Part shown: positions 26,521-36,363 of the stretch, piece after piece
Numbering within the stretch: position 1 is the first letter of the stretch
Layout: each line of letters begins with the position of its first letter
Origin: Paenibacillus sp.
GTDB taxonomy: Bacteria > Bacillota > Bacilli > Paenibacillales > Paenibacillaceae
NCBI GenBank assembly: GCA_031254035.1
Contig: JAIRVF010000113.1
Coordinates: 1-64,000, forward strand
DNA length: 64,000 nucleotides
Reading direction: 5' to 3'
Translations under genes and position numbers: made by a program
Notes under the pieces: generated by a model
Told to the model about the DNA's origin: nothing
Database searches by the model: none
The model's input: only the letters and a program-made list of their open reading frames with translations

Positions 26521-29500
26521 ATGCTGGCATTTACCGCAGAGCGAATCAGAACCCTGTGCGGCGTTACGGGTTATAAACGCGGAGAGACGATGGCCCGGCA
26601 GGGACAGGTCATGGTCATGGAGCGCGACGATGAGGAACGCTGCAGCCGGGCTGTCGTGCAGGACCAGGAAGTATATCACGTTCAAGTCGATATTGACGGA
26701 GCGGACTTTCATGCGGAATGTGAATGCGGCGCTTACGGCGGTTATTATCCGTACTGCAAGCATATCGCGGCCGTGCTGATCCAAATGCTGGAGGAAGAAA
26801 AAAACGGGGGAGTGACCGATGAACGCCGCAGAGGCGAGGTATTGCCTCTTCCAACGCCCGGCATTACTTCGCGTGATATCCGGCTTACCGGAGGATTGAT
26901 CGGGATATTCGACAAAGCTGCCGAATACACCCGGGTAAAAGCGGGGCAAAGGCTTGCGAACGCCTTGAAGGAAACGCTTAGTGTTGAATTCCTATGCAAA
27001 ATTACGGACGAATATTTGCCTGATCCCAAATTCAGAATTGAAATGAAGCTGGGGTTAAAAAAGCCATATGTCGTGCAAAACATTAGGCAGCTGCTGCTTC
27101 ATATCGAAGAAGGCAAACCGCTGCCGTTTACGAAGTTATTCACGTATAATCCTGCAGAGCACACGTTCCGAGACGAAGACTGGGCGGTCATCGAGCAGCT
27201 GATGCATATTGCCGGCAGTGAATTCGCTTACGATGAAACAGGAAGGTTTTATGCAGGATTCTCTTCCTCTGGAAATCAGCGCCTAATGACGGTACCACCT
27301 CTTGCATGGGATTCGCTGCTGCCCCGTTTGATTGCCGCTGGCGCTTTGCTTGAGCGGGATTTTGGTGAACCTGCGCAGATGGAAGCCGTGGAGGGTAACC
27401 TTCCCGTTACGTTCGAAATCAGCAGCGGCACAGGCGAAGCCTACGGTTTTGAAATTCGGGGACTACAAAGAGTTAAGATCATGAACGCCTATCGATGCGC
27501 TGTTTTGGATGGACGTATATACCGGGTACCGGAGAGGGAGCTTTTCCTGTTATCCGAAATGAAGTCACTGCTGTATCGCCATGATCATACGAAAATCCAG
27601 GTATCTCCGCATCAAATGGATGCGTTGATGGAAAAGGTCGTTCCAGGCTTGCGGGGCATCGGCAGGGTATCCGTGGATTCCACGATCCGCGACCGCATCG
27701 TTCAGCCTGAACTGTCCGCCAAGCTTTATCTAGACCGGGATGAATCTGTTCTTATAGCCAGAGTTGAATTTGTGTATGGAGGGATCGTGATTGACGCCCT
27801 CGCCGATGATTGGGAGGCGCGCAAGGACAGCGACCTGATTCTGGTAAGGGATTCGGAGAAGGAGAAGAATCTGCTCGATTTGCTGAACGGAAGCGATTTT
27901 ATCCGGCTCGAAAAGGAATGGTCACTTGATCTAGCGGAGGAAGAAAGCGTGTATGACGTGCTGTTTCATCTGCTGCCGAAGTTTGCCTCCTGGGTTGAGG
28001 TATATGCGACTGATTCAGTTAAGCAGATGATGCATGTAGGCCGCAAAGCTCCCAAAATCAAGGCGGATACAGATCAGACGACCAACTGGTTGGAAATTAG
28101 TTTTGAACTGGACGGGATTAGTGAAAAAGAGATCCGCAAGATTTTGCTGAGCATCGTGGAAAAGAAAAAATATTACCGGCTGCCCGAAGGCTCGTATTTG
28201 TCGCTTGAGGGAGAAGCTTTTCAGCTGTTCGGCGAGCTGTATGAAGAGATGGGCATGAAAAAAGGGGATGTCACCGGTAGCCGCATGCAGCTCCCTGTCT
28301 TTAGGGGGCTTCAGCTTCGGGACCGGGATAACGACAGTCTAAAGCTCGGCAAATCGCTGCGCGTCCTGCTGGATCACATGCTGCGTCCTGAACACGGGGA
28401 GTCTGCCCTTCCGGCGGAGCTCGAAACCGTGCTGCGTGATTACCAGAAAGAAGGCTTCCAATGGCTGAAAACACTCGGTTCATACCGTTTCGGCGGGATA
28501 TTGGCGGACGATATGGGGCTGGGCAAAACGCTGCAGAGCATTGCATTCATTTTGTCAGAAGCTCAGGAGCAGGCGGTGGGAAAACCTGTGCTGATCGTTG
28601 CCCCGGCATCGCTTGTATACAATTGGGAAAATGAGTTTCACCGGTTCGCCCCGTCCCTCAAAGTCGAGGTTCTACTAGGAGCAAGGAAAGAACGGAATGA
28701 AATGCTCCTGCGCATGGCAGATCTTGAAACAGGCTTGCAGGAAACCGCCGAAGGCAGCATTTCGGAATCTGACGCGGACGTCATCATCACTTCATATCCG
28801 TCATTGCGCAAAGACATTCGGATTTACAGAGAGATGGCATTCAGCACCCTCATTTTGGACGAGGCCCAGGCGATCAAAAACGCATCGACCCAAACCGCGC
28901 AAGCTGTACGGGAAGTGACGGCAGGGCGTAGGTTTGCGTTGACAGGCACGCCGATCGAAAATTCTGTCGACGAGCTGTGGTCGATTTTTGATGCCGTTTT
29001 TCCCGGTCTTTTTTCCGGCCTCAAAAATTTCCGCGGACTTTCACGCGACCGGATTGCACGGATGGTGCAGCCCTTCATTTTGCGTCGTTTGCGCGCGGAC
29101 GTGCTGGAGGAGCTGCCCGATCGGATCGAAACGATGCAGCAGTCTGAGCTTTCGAGGGACCAGAAGAAACTCTACGCCGCATACCTGGAGGAATTTAAGG
29201 AAGAAACGATCCGCGATCTGGAATTCGAAGGTTTCCAGCGGAGCCGGATGAAAATATTAGCCGGTATTACCAGACTGCGTCAGTTGTGCTGCCATCCCGC
29301 ATTGTTTGTTGACGGATACGAAGGAGAATCCGGGAAGCTGCAGCAGCTGCTTGAAGTCGCGCAGGATTGCCTGGAAAGTGGCAGACGGATGCTGATTTTC
29401 TCCCAGTTTACGAGCATGCTGCGCATCATCCGCAGTGAACTCGGCAAGCTTGGCATTCCGGTGTTTTACCTAGACGGACAAACCCCTGCCAAAGAACGGG

Positions 29501-29841
29501 TGGACATGTGCAGCCGCTTTAACGGCGGTGAGCATGACGTGTTCCTCATCTCGCTTAAGGCCGGAGGAACGGGGCTGAATCTGACCGGGGCCGACACCGT
29601 TATTTTGTACGATCTGTGGTGGAATCCCGCGGTCGAAGAACAGGCTGCCGGCCGTGCCCACCGGATGGGGCAAAAAAATGTGGTACAAGTTATCCGACTC
29701 GTGACAAAAGGAACCGTGGAAGAAAAAATGATGGAGCTGCAGCAGCGCAAAAAAGATCTGATCCGTGAAGTCATGGAACCGGGCATTGAATCTCAGACAG
29801 CACTGACGGAACAGGAAATCCGCGAGCTGCTCATGCTGTAG
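26521..29841 (+). CDS. SWIM zinc-finger SNF2-family helicase
   Basis: 1106 residues from ATG 26521, with GGAAAGGA 10 nt upstream; in-frame starts at 26461 and 26497 are possible. SWIM motif near residues 59-72 (CECGAYGGYYPYCKH). SNF2 ATPase: Walker A DDMGLGKT, DEAQ box LILDEAQAIKN, LTGTPIEN; helicase C domain with FSQFTSMLRII and a motif VI containing AAGRAHRMGQ. These proteins translocate on double-stranded DNA; the bacterial SWIM-SNF2 class (RapA-like or YwqA-like) has poorly defined roles. Stand-alone gene. Confidence 0.94.
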   Translation: MLAFTAERIRTLCGVTGYKRGETMARQGQVMVMERDDEERCSRAVVQDQEVYHVQVDIDGADFHAECECGAYGGYYPYCKHIAAVLIQMLEEEKNGGVTDERRRGEVLPLPTPGITSRDIRLTGGLIGIFDKAAEYTRVKAGQRLANALKETLSVEFLCKITDEYLPDPKFRIEMKLGLKKPYVVQNIRQLLLHIEEGKPLPFTKLFTYNPAEHTFRDEDWAVIEQLMHIAGSEFAYDETGRFYAGFSSSGNQRLMTVPPLAWDSLLPRLIAAGALLERDFGEPAQMEAVEGNLPVTFEISSGTGEAYGFEIRGLQRVKIMNAYRCAVLDGRIYRVPERELFLLSEMKSLLYRHDHTKIQVSPHQMDALMEKVVPGLRGIGRVSVDSTIRDRIVQPELSAKLYLDRDESVLIARVEFVYGGIVIDALADDWEARKDSDLILVRDSEKEKNLLDLLNGSDFIRLEKEWSLDLAEEESVYDVLFHLLPKFASWVEVYATDSVKQMMHVGRKAPKIKADTDQTTNWLEISFELDGISEKEIRKILLSIVEKKKYYRLPEGSYLSLEGEAFQLFGELYEEMGMKKGDVTGSRMQLPVFRGLQLRDRDNDSLKLGKSLRVLLDHMLRPEHGESALPAELETVLRDYQKEGFQWLKTLGSYRFGGILADDMGLGKTLQSIAFILSEAQEQAVGKPVLIVAPASLVYNWENEFHRFAPSLKVEVLLGARKERNEMLLRMADLETGLQETAEGSISESDADVIITSYPSLRKDIRIYREMAFSTLILDEAQAIKNASTQTAQAVREVTAGRRFALTGTPIENSVDELWSIFDAVFPGLFSGLKNFRGLSRDRIARMVQPFILRRLRADVLEELPDRIETMQQSELSRDQKKLYAAYLEEFKEETIRDLEFEGFQRSRMKILAGITRLRQLCCHPALFVDGYEGESGKLQQLLEVAQDCLESGRRMLIFSQFTSMLRIIRSELGKLGIPVFYLDGQTPAKERVDMCSRFNGGEHDVFLISLKAGGTGLNLTGADTVILYDLWWNPAVEEQAAGRAHRMGQKNVVQVIRLVTKGTVEEKMMELQQRKKDLIREVMEPGIESQTALTEQEIRELLML

Positions 29842-30036
29842 ACTTACTTTTAAAAATTATAGAGGACTCCATATGGGGTTCTTTTTTTGCTCAAATATGC
29901 CGATTCCTCTATTTTTTTGAGAGGATTTATGAAGGAATTTTGGTGGGGACGGCGAAATGTATCTGATAAAACTTAGTATATTTGACCTATTATCTGTGAT
30001 CGATTCATAGATTTTGATTATGAGGAGAAAAATGAT

Positions 30037-31023
30037 ATGGGATACAAAACCTATGAAACCCAGTTGTCCGGGTTCACGTTTATGCAGGCTTTTTTTGACC
30101 GGAGGAAAGAGAGCAGCGTTTGCCTGAAACGCCAGGAACTGCTGGCACGGAAAAAATCCCGGAACATAGAACAGGCGGAATGGAACGATTCCGAAAAACA
30201 CGCTTTTGAAGCGGCATGGTATGACAATCAGTTGGAATGGATCGCATCTATTCATCGGATTTGCGGAGAGCCAATAAATTGGGAGCAAATTGCTGCCTCG
30301 GCTCCACCGTTTCCTAGAGGTGAGAAGGGACCGAATGAAAAGCTAGCTGAAAAAAGCTGCCTCGAATTCAAACCGACACGGATGCAAAAGCTTCTGAAGC
30401 AGGACGCTGCAATCAGGCAGGAGCTGGAGGAGCAGCTTGAGATGGCCAGGGAGCAGGACCGTCAGGATTATATGCAGTGGAAAAGTGTCACCGATTTTGC
30501 CCATAGCATACGAGAGGGGAACCGTACAGCTTATCTGCGGGTGCTGGAGGAAATTGCTCCTCTAGAGGATCTATTGACCATGGGCAGCGGACTTGAGTTT
30601 ACCGTTTTGAATACCGCGGCGGTAGAGGTTGAAATGGATATGAATTCAGGGCAGGTGATTCCGCATGGGTCCAAACTACTGACCGAGGAAGGGATCTTCA
30701 AAGAAAGTCCATTTAGCATAGAGGAGCAACATGAACTAGAGTGTAAATATGTATGTGGTTCGGTGATACGGATCGCCCGGGAACTGTTTGCAGTGCTGCC
30801 GCTTGATACGGTTCTCGTTCATGCCAAGGATACGAAAATGAACCTGGGCATAGGGCAGGAGGAATATGTGACCGTGCTGTCCATCCAGTTCGATCGCGAT
30901 GCGCTGTCCGAAATGGATACAGACAGGGAAGCTTCTCCGGAATTGTTGGCGCCTTTTCTTCATCATATCAAGTTTGATGCTGCCACCGGCTTTGATCCGG
31001 CCTTGCAACTGAGCTATCCGTAA
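30037..31023 (+). CDS. Hypothetical protein, 328 residues
   Basis: Family not recognised. It starts with ATG 9 nt after ATGAGGAG. The first 150 residues are charged and helix-rich with several WxN/WxE segments (EQAEWNDSEKHAFEAAWY, INWEQIAASAPPFPRG) and a Glu/Gln-rich coiled-coil stretch (about 115-150). The second half is more mixed and ends in short beta-like stretches. No signal peptide, membrane segment or catalytic motif is seen. Normal codon use for the region suggests a real gene. Confidence 0.75.
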   Translation: MGYKTYETQLSGFTFMQAFFDRRKESSVCLKRQELLARKKSRNIEQAEWNDSEKHAFEAAWYDNQLEWIASIHRICGEPINWEQIAASAPPFPRGEKGPNEKLAEKSCLEFKPTRMQKLLKQDAAIRQELEEQLEMAREQDRQDYMQWKSVTDFAHSIREGNRTAYLRVLEEIAPLEDLLTMGSGLEFTVLNTAAVEVEMDMNSGQVIPHGSKLLTEEGIFKESPFSIEEQHELECKYVCGSVIRIARELFAVLPLDTVLVHAKDTKMNLGIGQEEYVTVLSIQFDRDALSEMDTDREASPELLAPFLHHIKFDAATGFDPALQLSYP

Positions 31024-31253
31024 CTATCTTATACGATCATGCCGCTGTAGCTGTGGGTATTTTGCAGGATCAATCATCCGGGTGCAAAGTATCGCTGGGA
31101 TGGCGGCTTTTTTTTGGTACCAAATCCTCTTGATTTGCATTAGGGAGCATTTGCTAAAATATAAGAATATTTTACAATACTGCTGGACTAGAGCATAACC
31201 TGATGTCGAATAAAAAATAGATACATCGGAGTACCGGGGATAGGAGTGAGCGG

Positions 31254-33191
31254 ATGAAGAAATGGATGTTAGCGCTGGCGATGGCTTTTGTTTTCGCCAT
31301 GGTGCTGGCCGGTTGTGAGAAGAAAAACTTCTCCATGGATCAAGTGGATACGAGAGCCTATATTACGTCTGACGGTGATTTATACGTGGAGGAATTGTTT
31401 ACATACACGTTCCATGGCAGTTTTCAGGGGACAACAAGGTATGTCAGTCCGGGAGAGAAAGGCGGCATCGAATTTTTTGAAGCCTATGTTCCGCCGCAAG
31501 GTAAGAGGCTGGGAGAATTCTCTTATGAAAATCTGGAGCGCCTGAATGTGGAATGGGAAGATAATGATAAAACCTATTACATATATAATGCGGCCAAAGA
31601 TGAAGTTAAGCAGGTGTATTACCGCTATCGAATCAACCAGGCTGCTGTAAAATACAGTGATTTAGGCAAGCTCGATTGGAGCTTTTTCAAAAAAAGCAAT
31701 CAGGATATTGGGCATGTTACCGTGGACGTTTTTCTGCCTTCCGGCTATAACCAAGCTGATGTCCATGCTTTTCTGCATGACCGGACAGGTGGGAAAGTGA
31801 CAACAGGTGGTGGATCTGCGGTTCATTATGAAAATCCGAAGTTGTCCGAGTATGGAAATGCCGAGCTGATGATTCTTTTTCCGCAGGAGCAGCTGTCCCA
31901 AATGACAACAAGCAGCGATCAAATCTCTCTGAAGCAGCTGCTAGCGTCCGAACAGAAAAGAGAGGAGCGGATGCAGGCACGTGACGTAACGATGCGGGGA
32001 GCGGGCAAAGTAATGCAGGTGCTGACCCTTATTTCCCTCCTCGGTAGCGTTATGTATTTGTTGTCTTGGAAAAAAATCCTGGCGTGGTTTAGCCGCAGCG
32101 AGGTCTCGATGGAAGAGCTTGAGCAAATCGACCCACTGCTGAAAACCTATTATTTGCGAAAAGGGAAGCTGAAGCAAAAAGATTTTGTGGCGGGGCTTAT
32201 TTCCCTAAAAAGGCGCGGTTTGGTTACGGTCCAGGAGATTTCCGCATCCAAACGTTTTCTGGAGGAACCTACCGCGCCGGATACGACACTACAGTTTACT
32301 TACCACGGTACTTTGGAGCAGCTTAATGAGGCGGACCGCCATTTAATTCATTGGCTTTTCAGCAATAAGGATAATACATGGGTATTCCATTTGGATTCCG
32401 TAGCTGGGCCAACCTTCAAGGAAAAGGAACGCCCCGAGCAGATGACCTATTACCAGCATGAAGCGAAAAAGCATAAAGAACAGTTCAAGGAATGGAAACA
32501 AATCATTTCAAATATGGAGCCGTATTCCCGCGAGGTCAGAGTTAACAGGCTTTTGGTATGGCTGGTACCGCTTATGGTCATCATACATTATGCGTTGCTG
32601 CTTTATCTTTTATATGCGGATGTTGCCTCTCGTCAGGAAATGATATTAGCAGTAGTCATTGTGGGCATTTTCGGCGTTTTCACTTGTTTGAAACATCGCT
32701 CCAAGCTTCGGATTTTCCTGTTTTTTGTTGCTTGTTTATTCGTCGGAAGCCAGTTGACTTATGAGAATGTTGGGGGCAACTATTTTATTTGTATATTTTG
32801 CTCGATATTGATTGCGGTCCTTGTTCCTAGAGATATCTTGTCCGGAGCGATGCTGCGGAATCGGTATGCGCTTACGGCATGGAGGAAGAAGGTTAAAAAA
32901 GGCGATGGTTTTTGGACTGAAAACGAGACCGATCTGGAAAGGAATGCGGAAAATGCAGTTTTGATCGGTATGATTCCGGAATATATGAAAAACTTGAACA
33001 CAACGAGAAACGAAGGAGCAACCGCATATGCGGCTGCGGTTCCGATTCTCTTTAACGTCAATATTCTATCTGCGCTGCAATATACGCAAAGTCATCTCAA
33101 CTTTACGCCGCCAGGTTCTTCCTCCGGTTCGGGAAGCCGTTACTTTGGCGGTAGAAGCAGCAGTGGTGGGGGAGGTACGGGGGCTTTTTAG
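31254..33191 (+). CDS. DUF2207 membrane lipoprotein
   Basis: 645 residues. The N-terminus is a lipoprotein signal (MLALAMAF... with lipobox LAGC, Cys about 21). An extracellular beta-rich DUF2207 domain spans about 30-240, followed by one membrane segment (about 250-270), a cytoplasmic stretch, three or four segments (about 420-520) and a Gly/Ser-rich tail (GSSSGSGS...GGGGTGAF), all typical of the YciQ-like family. Molecular role unknown. Good RBS (GGATAGGAGTG). Single gene. Confidence 0.88.
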   Translation: MKKWMLALAMAFVFAMVLAGCEKKNFSMDQVDTRAYITSDGDLYVEELFTYTFHGSFQGTTRYVSPGEKGGIEFFEAYVPPQGKRLGEFSYENLERLNVEWEDNDKTYYIYNAAKDEVKQVYYRYRINQAAVKYSDLGKLDWSFFKKSNQDIGHVTVDVFLPSGYNQADVHAFLHDRTGGKVTTGGGSAVHYENPKLSEYGNAELMILFPQEQLSQMTTSSDQISLKQLLASEQKREERMQARDVTMRGAGKVMQVLTLISLLGSVMYLLSWKKILAWFSRSEVSMEELEQIDPLLKTYYLRKGKLKQKDFVAGLISLKRRGLVTVQEISASKRFLEEPTAPDTTLQFTYHGTLEQLNEADRHLIHWLFSNKDNTWVFHLDSVAGPTFKEKERPEQMTYYQHEAKKHKEQFKEWKQIISNMEPYSREVRVNRLLVWLVPLMVIIHYALLLYLLYADVASRQEMILAVVIVGIFGVFTCLKHRSKLRIFLFFVACLFVGSQLTYENVGGNYFICIFCSILIAVLVPRDILSGAMLRNRYALTAWRKKVKKGDGFWTENETDLERNAENAVLIGMIPEYMKNLNTTRNEGATAYAAAVPILFNVNILSALQYTQSHLNFTPPGSSSGSGSRYFGGRSSSGGGGTGAF

Positions 33192-33319
33192 CCCCTGTAT
33201 TTTTGTACATAAAATTTGTGCTTTTTATCACATCGGATGGCATGTATCAATAAATCTGTTTATAATAAAGAACAGAATAAAAGCGAGTTGACTTTATGAT
33301 TGCTATGGGAGGATTATAT

Positions 33320-34294
33320 ATGGAACAAATCAAGGTTGGTATTGTAGGATACGGAAACTTGGGTAAAGGCGTGGAAAAAGCGATCCGCCAAAATCCAGAC
33401 TTTCAGCTAGAAGCGATTTTCACCCGCCGCGAACCACAGGGTGTACAAGCAGGCGTGCCGGTTGTACATATTTCGGATGCGGAAAAATACATCGGTAAAA
33501 TTGACGTGATGATTCTGTGCGGAGGTTCCGCAACGGATTTGCCTGAGCAAGGACCGGCATTCGCCAAACTTTTTAATACGGTTGACAGCTTTGATACACA
33601 TGCACGCATTCCTGAGTATTTTGCGACGGTTGATGCTGAAGCTTCTGCTGCTGGACATGTCAGCGTCATCTCTACAGGTTGGGATCCAGGACTTTTCTCG
33701 CTGAACCGCATGCTTGCGGAAGCCATTTTGCCTGAGGGCAAGGAATACACGTTCTGGGGCCGCGGCGTTAGCCAAGGTCACTCGGATGCCATCCGTCGTG
33801 TGGAAGGTGTAAAAAATGGCGTACAATACACCATTCCGGTTGAAGAAGCGGTTGCCCAAGTGCGCGCTGGCAAAAATCCGGAACTGACAACCCGCCAAAA
33901 GCATTTGCGCGAATGTTTCGTGGTTGCCGAAGAAGGCGCAGATTTAGCCCGTATCGAAAAAGAAATTAAAGAAATGCCGAATTACTTCTCCGATTATGAT
34001 ACGACGGTAAACTTTATCAGCGAAGAAGAGCTGAAAGCCAATCATTCGGCGATGCCTCACGGCGGTACTGTGCTTCGCAGCGGACGTACCGGTGAAAACA
34101 ACACCCAAATCATCGAATTCGGCCTGAAGCTGGACAGCAATCCAGAGTTTACAGCCAGTGTGCTGGTCGCTTATGCGCGTGCGGCTGCGAAGTTGTCTGC
34201 TCAAGGAGACAAAGGCGCCAAAACGGTATTCGATATTCCATTCGGCATGCTGTCGCCTAAATCGGCTGAGCAACTGCGCAAAGAATTGCTGTAG
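33320..34294 (+). CDS. ddh: meso-Diaminopimelate D-dehydrogenase
   Basis: 324 residues from ATG 33320, placed 7 nt after GGGAGGA; 8 extra in-frame residues upstream are unlikely. The Rossmann loop is VGIVGYGNLGKGVE; the STGWDPGLFSLNRM block and GVSQGHSDAIRRVEGV are Ddh-specific substrate-site motifs. It makes meso-DAP from tetrahydrodipicolinate in one NADPH step, bypassing the acylated pathway. Present only in scattered Firmicutes. Terminator at 34318-34361. Confidence 0.94.
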   Translation: MEQIKVGIVGYGNLGKGVEKAIRQNPDFQLEAIFTRREPQGVQAGVPVVHISDAEKYIGKIDVMILCGGSATDLPEQGPAFAKLFNTVDSFDTHARIPEYFATVDAEASAAGHVSVISTGWDPGLFSLNRMLAEAILPEGKEYTFWGRGVSQGHSDAIRRVEGVKNGVQYTIPVEEAVAQVRAGKNPELTTRQKHLRECFVVAEEGADLARIEKEIKEMPNYFSDYDTTVNFISEEELKANHSAMPHGGTVLRSGRTGENNTQIIEFGLKLDSNPEFTASVLVAYARAAAKLSAQGDKGAKTVFDIPFGMLSPKSAEQLRKELL

Positions 34295-34317
34295 TTTATA
34301 CCGGATAAGTTGCAATA

Positions 34318-34361
34318 AGGGCATCATTCCTTCCATAATGGGTTGGAATGATGTCTTTTTC
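34318..34361 (+). terminator. Terminator after ddh
   Basis: GCATCATTCC and GGAATGATGTC form the stem, followed by TTTTTC. Confidence 0.85.
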
Positions 34362-34404
34362 TATTTCATATGGGAAAATCGGACAGAAAGGAGCGGAAGT
34401 CTTC

Positions 34405-34687
34405 ATGTTAGACCCGCGCTCATTATATCTGCGGAGTATGATGCTGAAGAGGGAAGAGGTACCTTCATTTCGGAGATATCCTTTTAATTTGCCTGCGGTT
34501 CACGAATTCGCCAGCCTGTCGTTCCGGGAGCCGGTAACTTTTATCGTGGGAGAAAACGGTTCAGGAAAGTCCACGCTACTGGAAGCGATGGCCGTCGCTT
34601 GGGGAGACGGACCATTACATTATTACCAAAAAAATGATGAACAACCGCGAGCAGATGCTGGACATTTTGCTGGAGGGGGAGAGTTAA
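34405..34687 (+). pseudogene. AAA-family ATPase, internally deleted
   Basis: The start (ATG 34405 behind AAAGGAG) and the first 70 residues are intact, with KREEVPSFRRYPFNLPAV and Walker A VGENGSGKSTLLEAMAV. Just after AWG the sequence jumps. In another frame it reads DHYIITKKMMNNREQMLDI and then LLEGES to a stop at 34685-34687, which matches the C-terminal tail of the same single-domain ATPase family (usual length about 240 residues). About 140 codons, including Walker B, are missing. Confidence 0.8.
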
Positions 34688-34754
34688 GAGCGATCCATAA
34701 CCATAGCGACCTCATGCTCTCAACTTTCAATACGACAACAAAATATAGCGATAA

Positions 34755-34805
34755 CAAAAAGGCGGCTATCAATAGGTCCAAAGGAACCTGTCGAATAGCC
34801 GCCTG
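34755..34805 (-). terminator. Terminator after trhO
   Basis: Read leftward: AGGCGGCTATT ... ATAGCCGCCT then TTTTTG, with an inner ACAGGTTCC/GGACCTAT pair. Confidence 0.82.
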
Positions 34806-34826
34806 CTTTATAAGCATGAGCTTAAT

Positions 34827-35726
34827 TTATGCTTTTACTCCCAACACCGCTACTCTGCACTCGTCAGAGCAGAAGGATTGATGCTCTTCTTCGCAGTTCG
34901 TGCAGCAAACATGCTGCTTATTACAAAACGGGTTTGCGCAGTTGATGTAACGGTCTTCCGTTGTCCCGCAGTGATGGCATTTGGCAATGACCATATCATC
35001 TTCGGTACGATTGATCGGGACTGAAATGCGCTCATCGAAAACATAACATTTTCCATCCCACAGATGGCCTTTCACTTCAGGGTCCTTACCGTAGGTGACA
35101 ATGCCGCCCTCAAGCTGGTTAACGTCCTGGAAGCCCTCGTGGATCAGAAATCCGGTTAACTTCTCGCAGCGGATGCCGCCGGTGCAATAGGTCAGCACCT
35201 TCTTGTCTTTGTGTTGACCAAGGTTGTTGCGGATCCATTCCGGAAACTCGCGGAACGATTCAACTTCGGGACGGATCGCGTTGCGGAAATGGCCAATCTC
35301 ATATTCGTAATCATTGCGGCCGTCGATCACGATAACGTCATCGCTTTCCAGCAGCTCATGCCATTCTTTTGGAGAAAGTCTTGTGCCACCGATGACATTC
35401 GGGTCAAGCTCCCTTTCATAGCGGAATGTCACGAGTTCCTTTTTATGCCGCACAAAAATTTTCTTGAACGCATGTCCGTCCGATTCGTCGATTTTAAATA
35501 CAGTGTCAGCGAACAATGGGTTGGCTTTCATGTCGTTCATGTACTTTTCGGTTTGTTCTACCGTTCCGGACAACGTACCGTTAATGCCTTCCGAAGCGAT
35601 CAAAATACGTCCTTTGACGCCAAGGTCCTTGCAATATTGAAGATGCTCTGCAGTAAACTGCTCCGGATCAGGGATATTCACGAAATTATAATATAGCAAA
35701 ATGCGATAATCTTTAGATGCTGTCAT
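34827..35726 (-). CDS. trhO: tRNA uridine(34) hydroxylase, rhodanese-like
   Basis: 299 residues from ATG 35726 (MTASKDYRILLYY). N-terminal acylphosphatase-like region; rhodanese domain with the active-site Cys in VLTYCTGGIRCEKL; C-terminal Cys-rich tail (CHHCGTTEDRYINC, CCTNCEEEH) probably binding zinc. TrhO makes 5-hydroxyuridine at the tRNA wobble position. An in-frame ATG at 35792 adds 22 residues, but these are a translation of the nearby repeat (…GLFEQPLK…), so the shorter start is used. Confidence 0.92.
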   Translation of the reverse strand: MTASKDYRILLYYNFVNIPDPEQFTAEHLQYCKDLGVKGRILIASEGINGTLSGTVEQTEKYMNDMKANPLFADTVFKIDESDGHAFKKIFVRHKKELVTFRYERELDPNVIGGTRLSPKEWHELLESDDVIVIDGRNDYEYEIGHFRNAIRPEVESFREFPEWIRNNLGQHKDKKVLTYCTGGIRCEKLTGFLIHEGFQDVNQLEGGIVTYGKDPEVKGHLWDGKCYVFDERISVPINRTEDDMVIAKCHHCGTTEDRYINCANPFCNKQHVCCTNCEEEHQSFCSDECRVAVLGVKA

Positions 35727-35760
35727 TATATCTTCACCTGTCTTGTTAAGTTTATCTTTT

Positions 35761-36012
35761 AGAGGTTGTTCAAAAAGTCCGCTTTTGATCACGAAGTAAA
35801 CCAGGAAGCTGATTCGGCATCGAACCTTGAATTCAGCCGGGCCTTCCGGTGCTCACGTACCCACTACAGGCATATACTTACGAAGTCGTTTTCTACGAAA
35901 ACGTGTAGCTCCGCTCCTCAGTCCCTATCTTCATTCAATTCAAGCGTTTTGAAAAAACGCACATCGGAAGCATAGGCTTCGGTGCTGAAAACCGACCTTT
36001 TTGAACACGCAC
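35761..36012. repeat. Intergenic repeat copy 1 (252 bp)
   Basis: Starts AGAGGTTGTTCAAAAAGTCC and ends GACCTTTTTGAACACGCAC, so its ends are imperfect inverted repeats. Interior blocks shared with the other copies include CTTTTGATCACGAAG, CTTACGAAGTCGTTTTC, ACGAAAACGTGTAG, CGCACATCGGAAGCATA and CTTCGGTGCTGAAAACCGA. No coding potential for a transposase. The AGAGG end lies 34 nt from the trhO start codon. Confidence 0.85.
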
Positions 36013-36363
36013 TTTTATCTTAAGATTACAGAATTTAAGTTTTCAGCAAAGCTGAAACATTCCTTAACCGTAAGAAAAACCACCTCTAAAGGCGGTCTAT
36101 TTTTTGAATCAATACTATCTTAGACATTTTCTAATCTATTGTAGATGAACCAGACGTGGATAGTCAACTTAAAAAGTATGGAATATGACCATTAGCGGGC
36201 GGGGAAATGTTCAAATAACCGTTGCTGCCGAACGAGTGCCGAGAAGAGAATAATTTCGAGAAAATGAAGAAGATAATCGATAGAGCACGCCTATAAAGAC
36301 CTATATAGTAATAATATACCAAGTTGTTAAAGCTGTACGGTGGTCGTATAGGGGGATTTGCCA
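36013..36363. other. Intergenic region between trhO repeat and chemoreceptor
   Basis: No gene. It has a small TTTCAGC-AAA-GCTGAAA hairpin (about 36040-36057) and an ACCACCTCTAAAGGCGGT repeat with flanking A and T runs (about 36075-36104) that may terminate in both directions. No convincing SigD promoter was identified. Confidence 0.4.

Noticed and set aside
34405..34881. Intact 159-codon ATPase-like gene
   Set aside because: After AWG the long frame reads low-complexity sequence with no ATPase motif, and the true C-terminal tail is in another frame, so the gene is broken.
35761..36012. Insertion sequence with transposase
   Set aside because: The repeat is at most 292 bp and has no transposase-like frame; only terminal inverted repeats resemble a mobile element.
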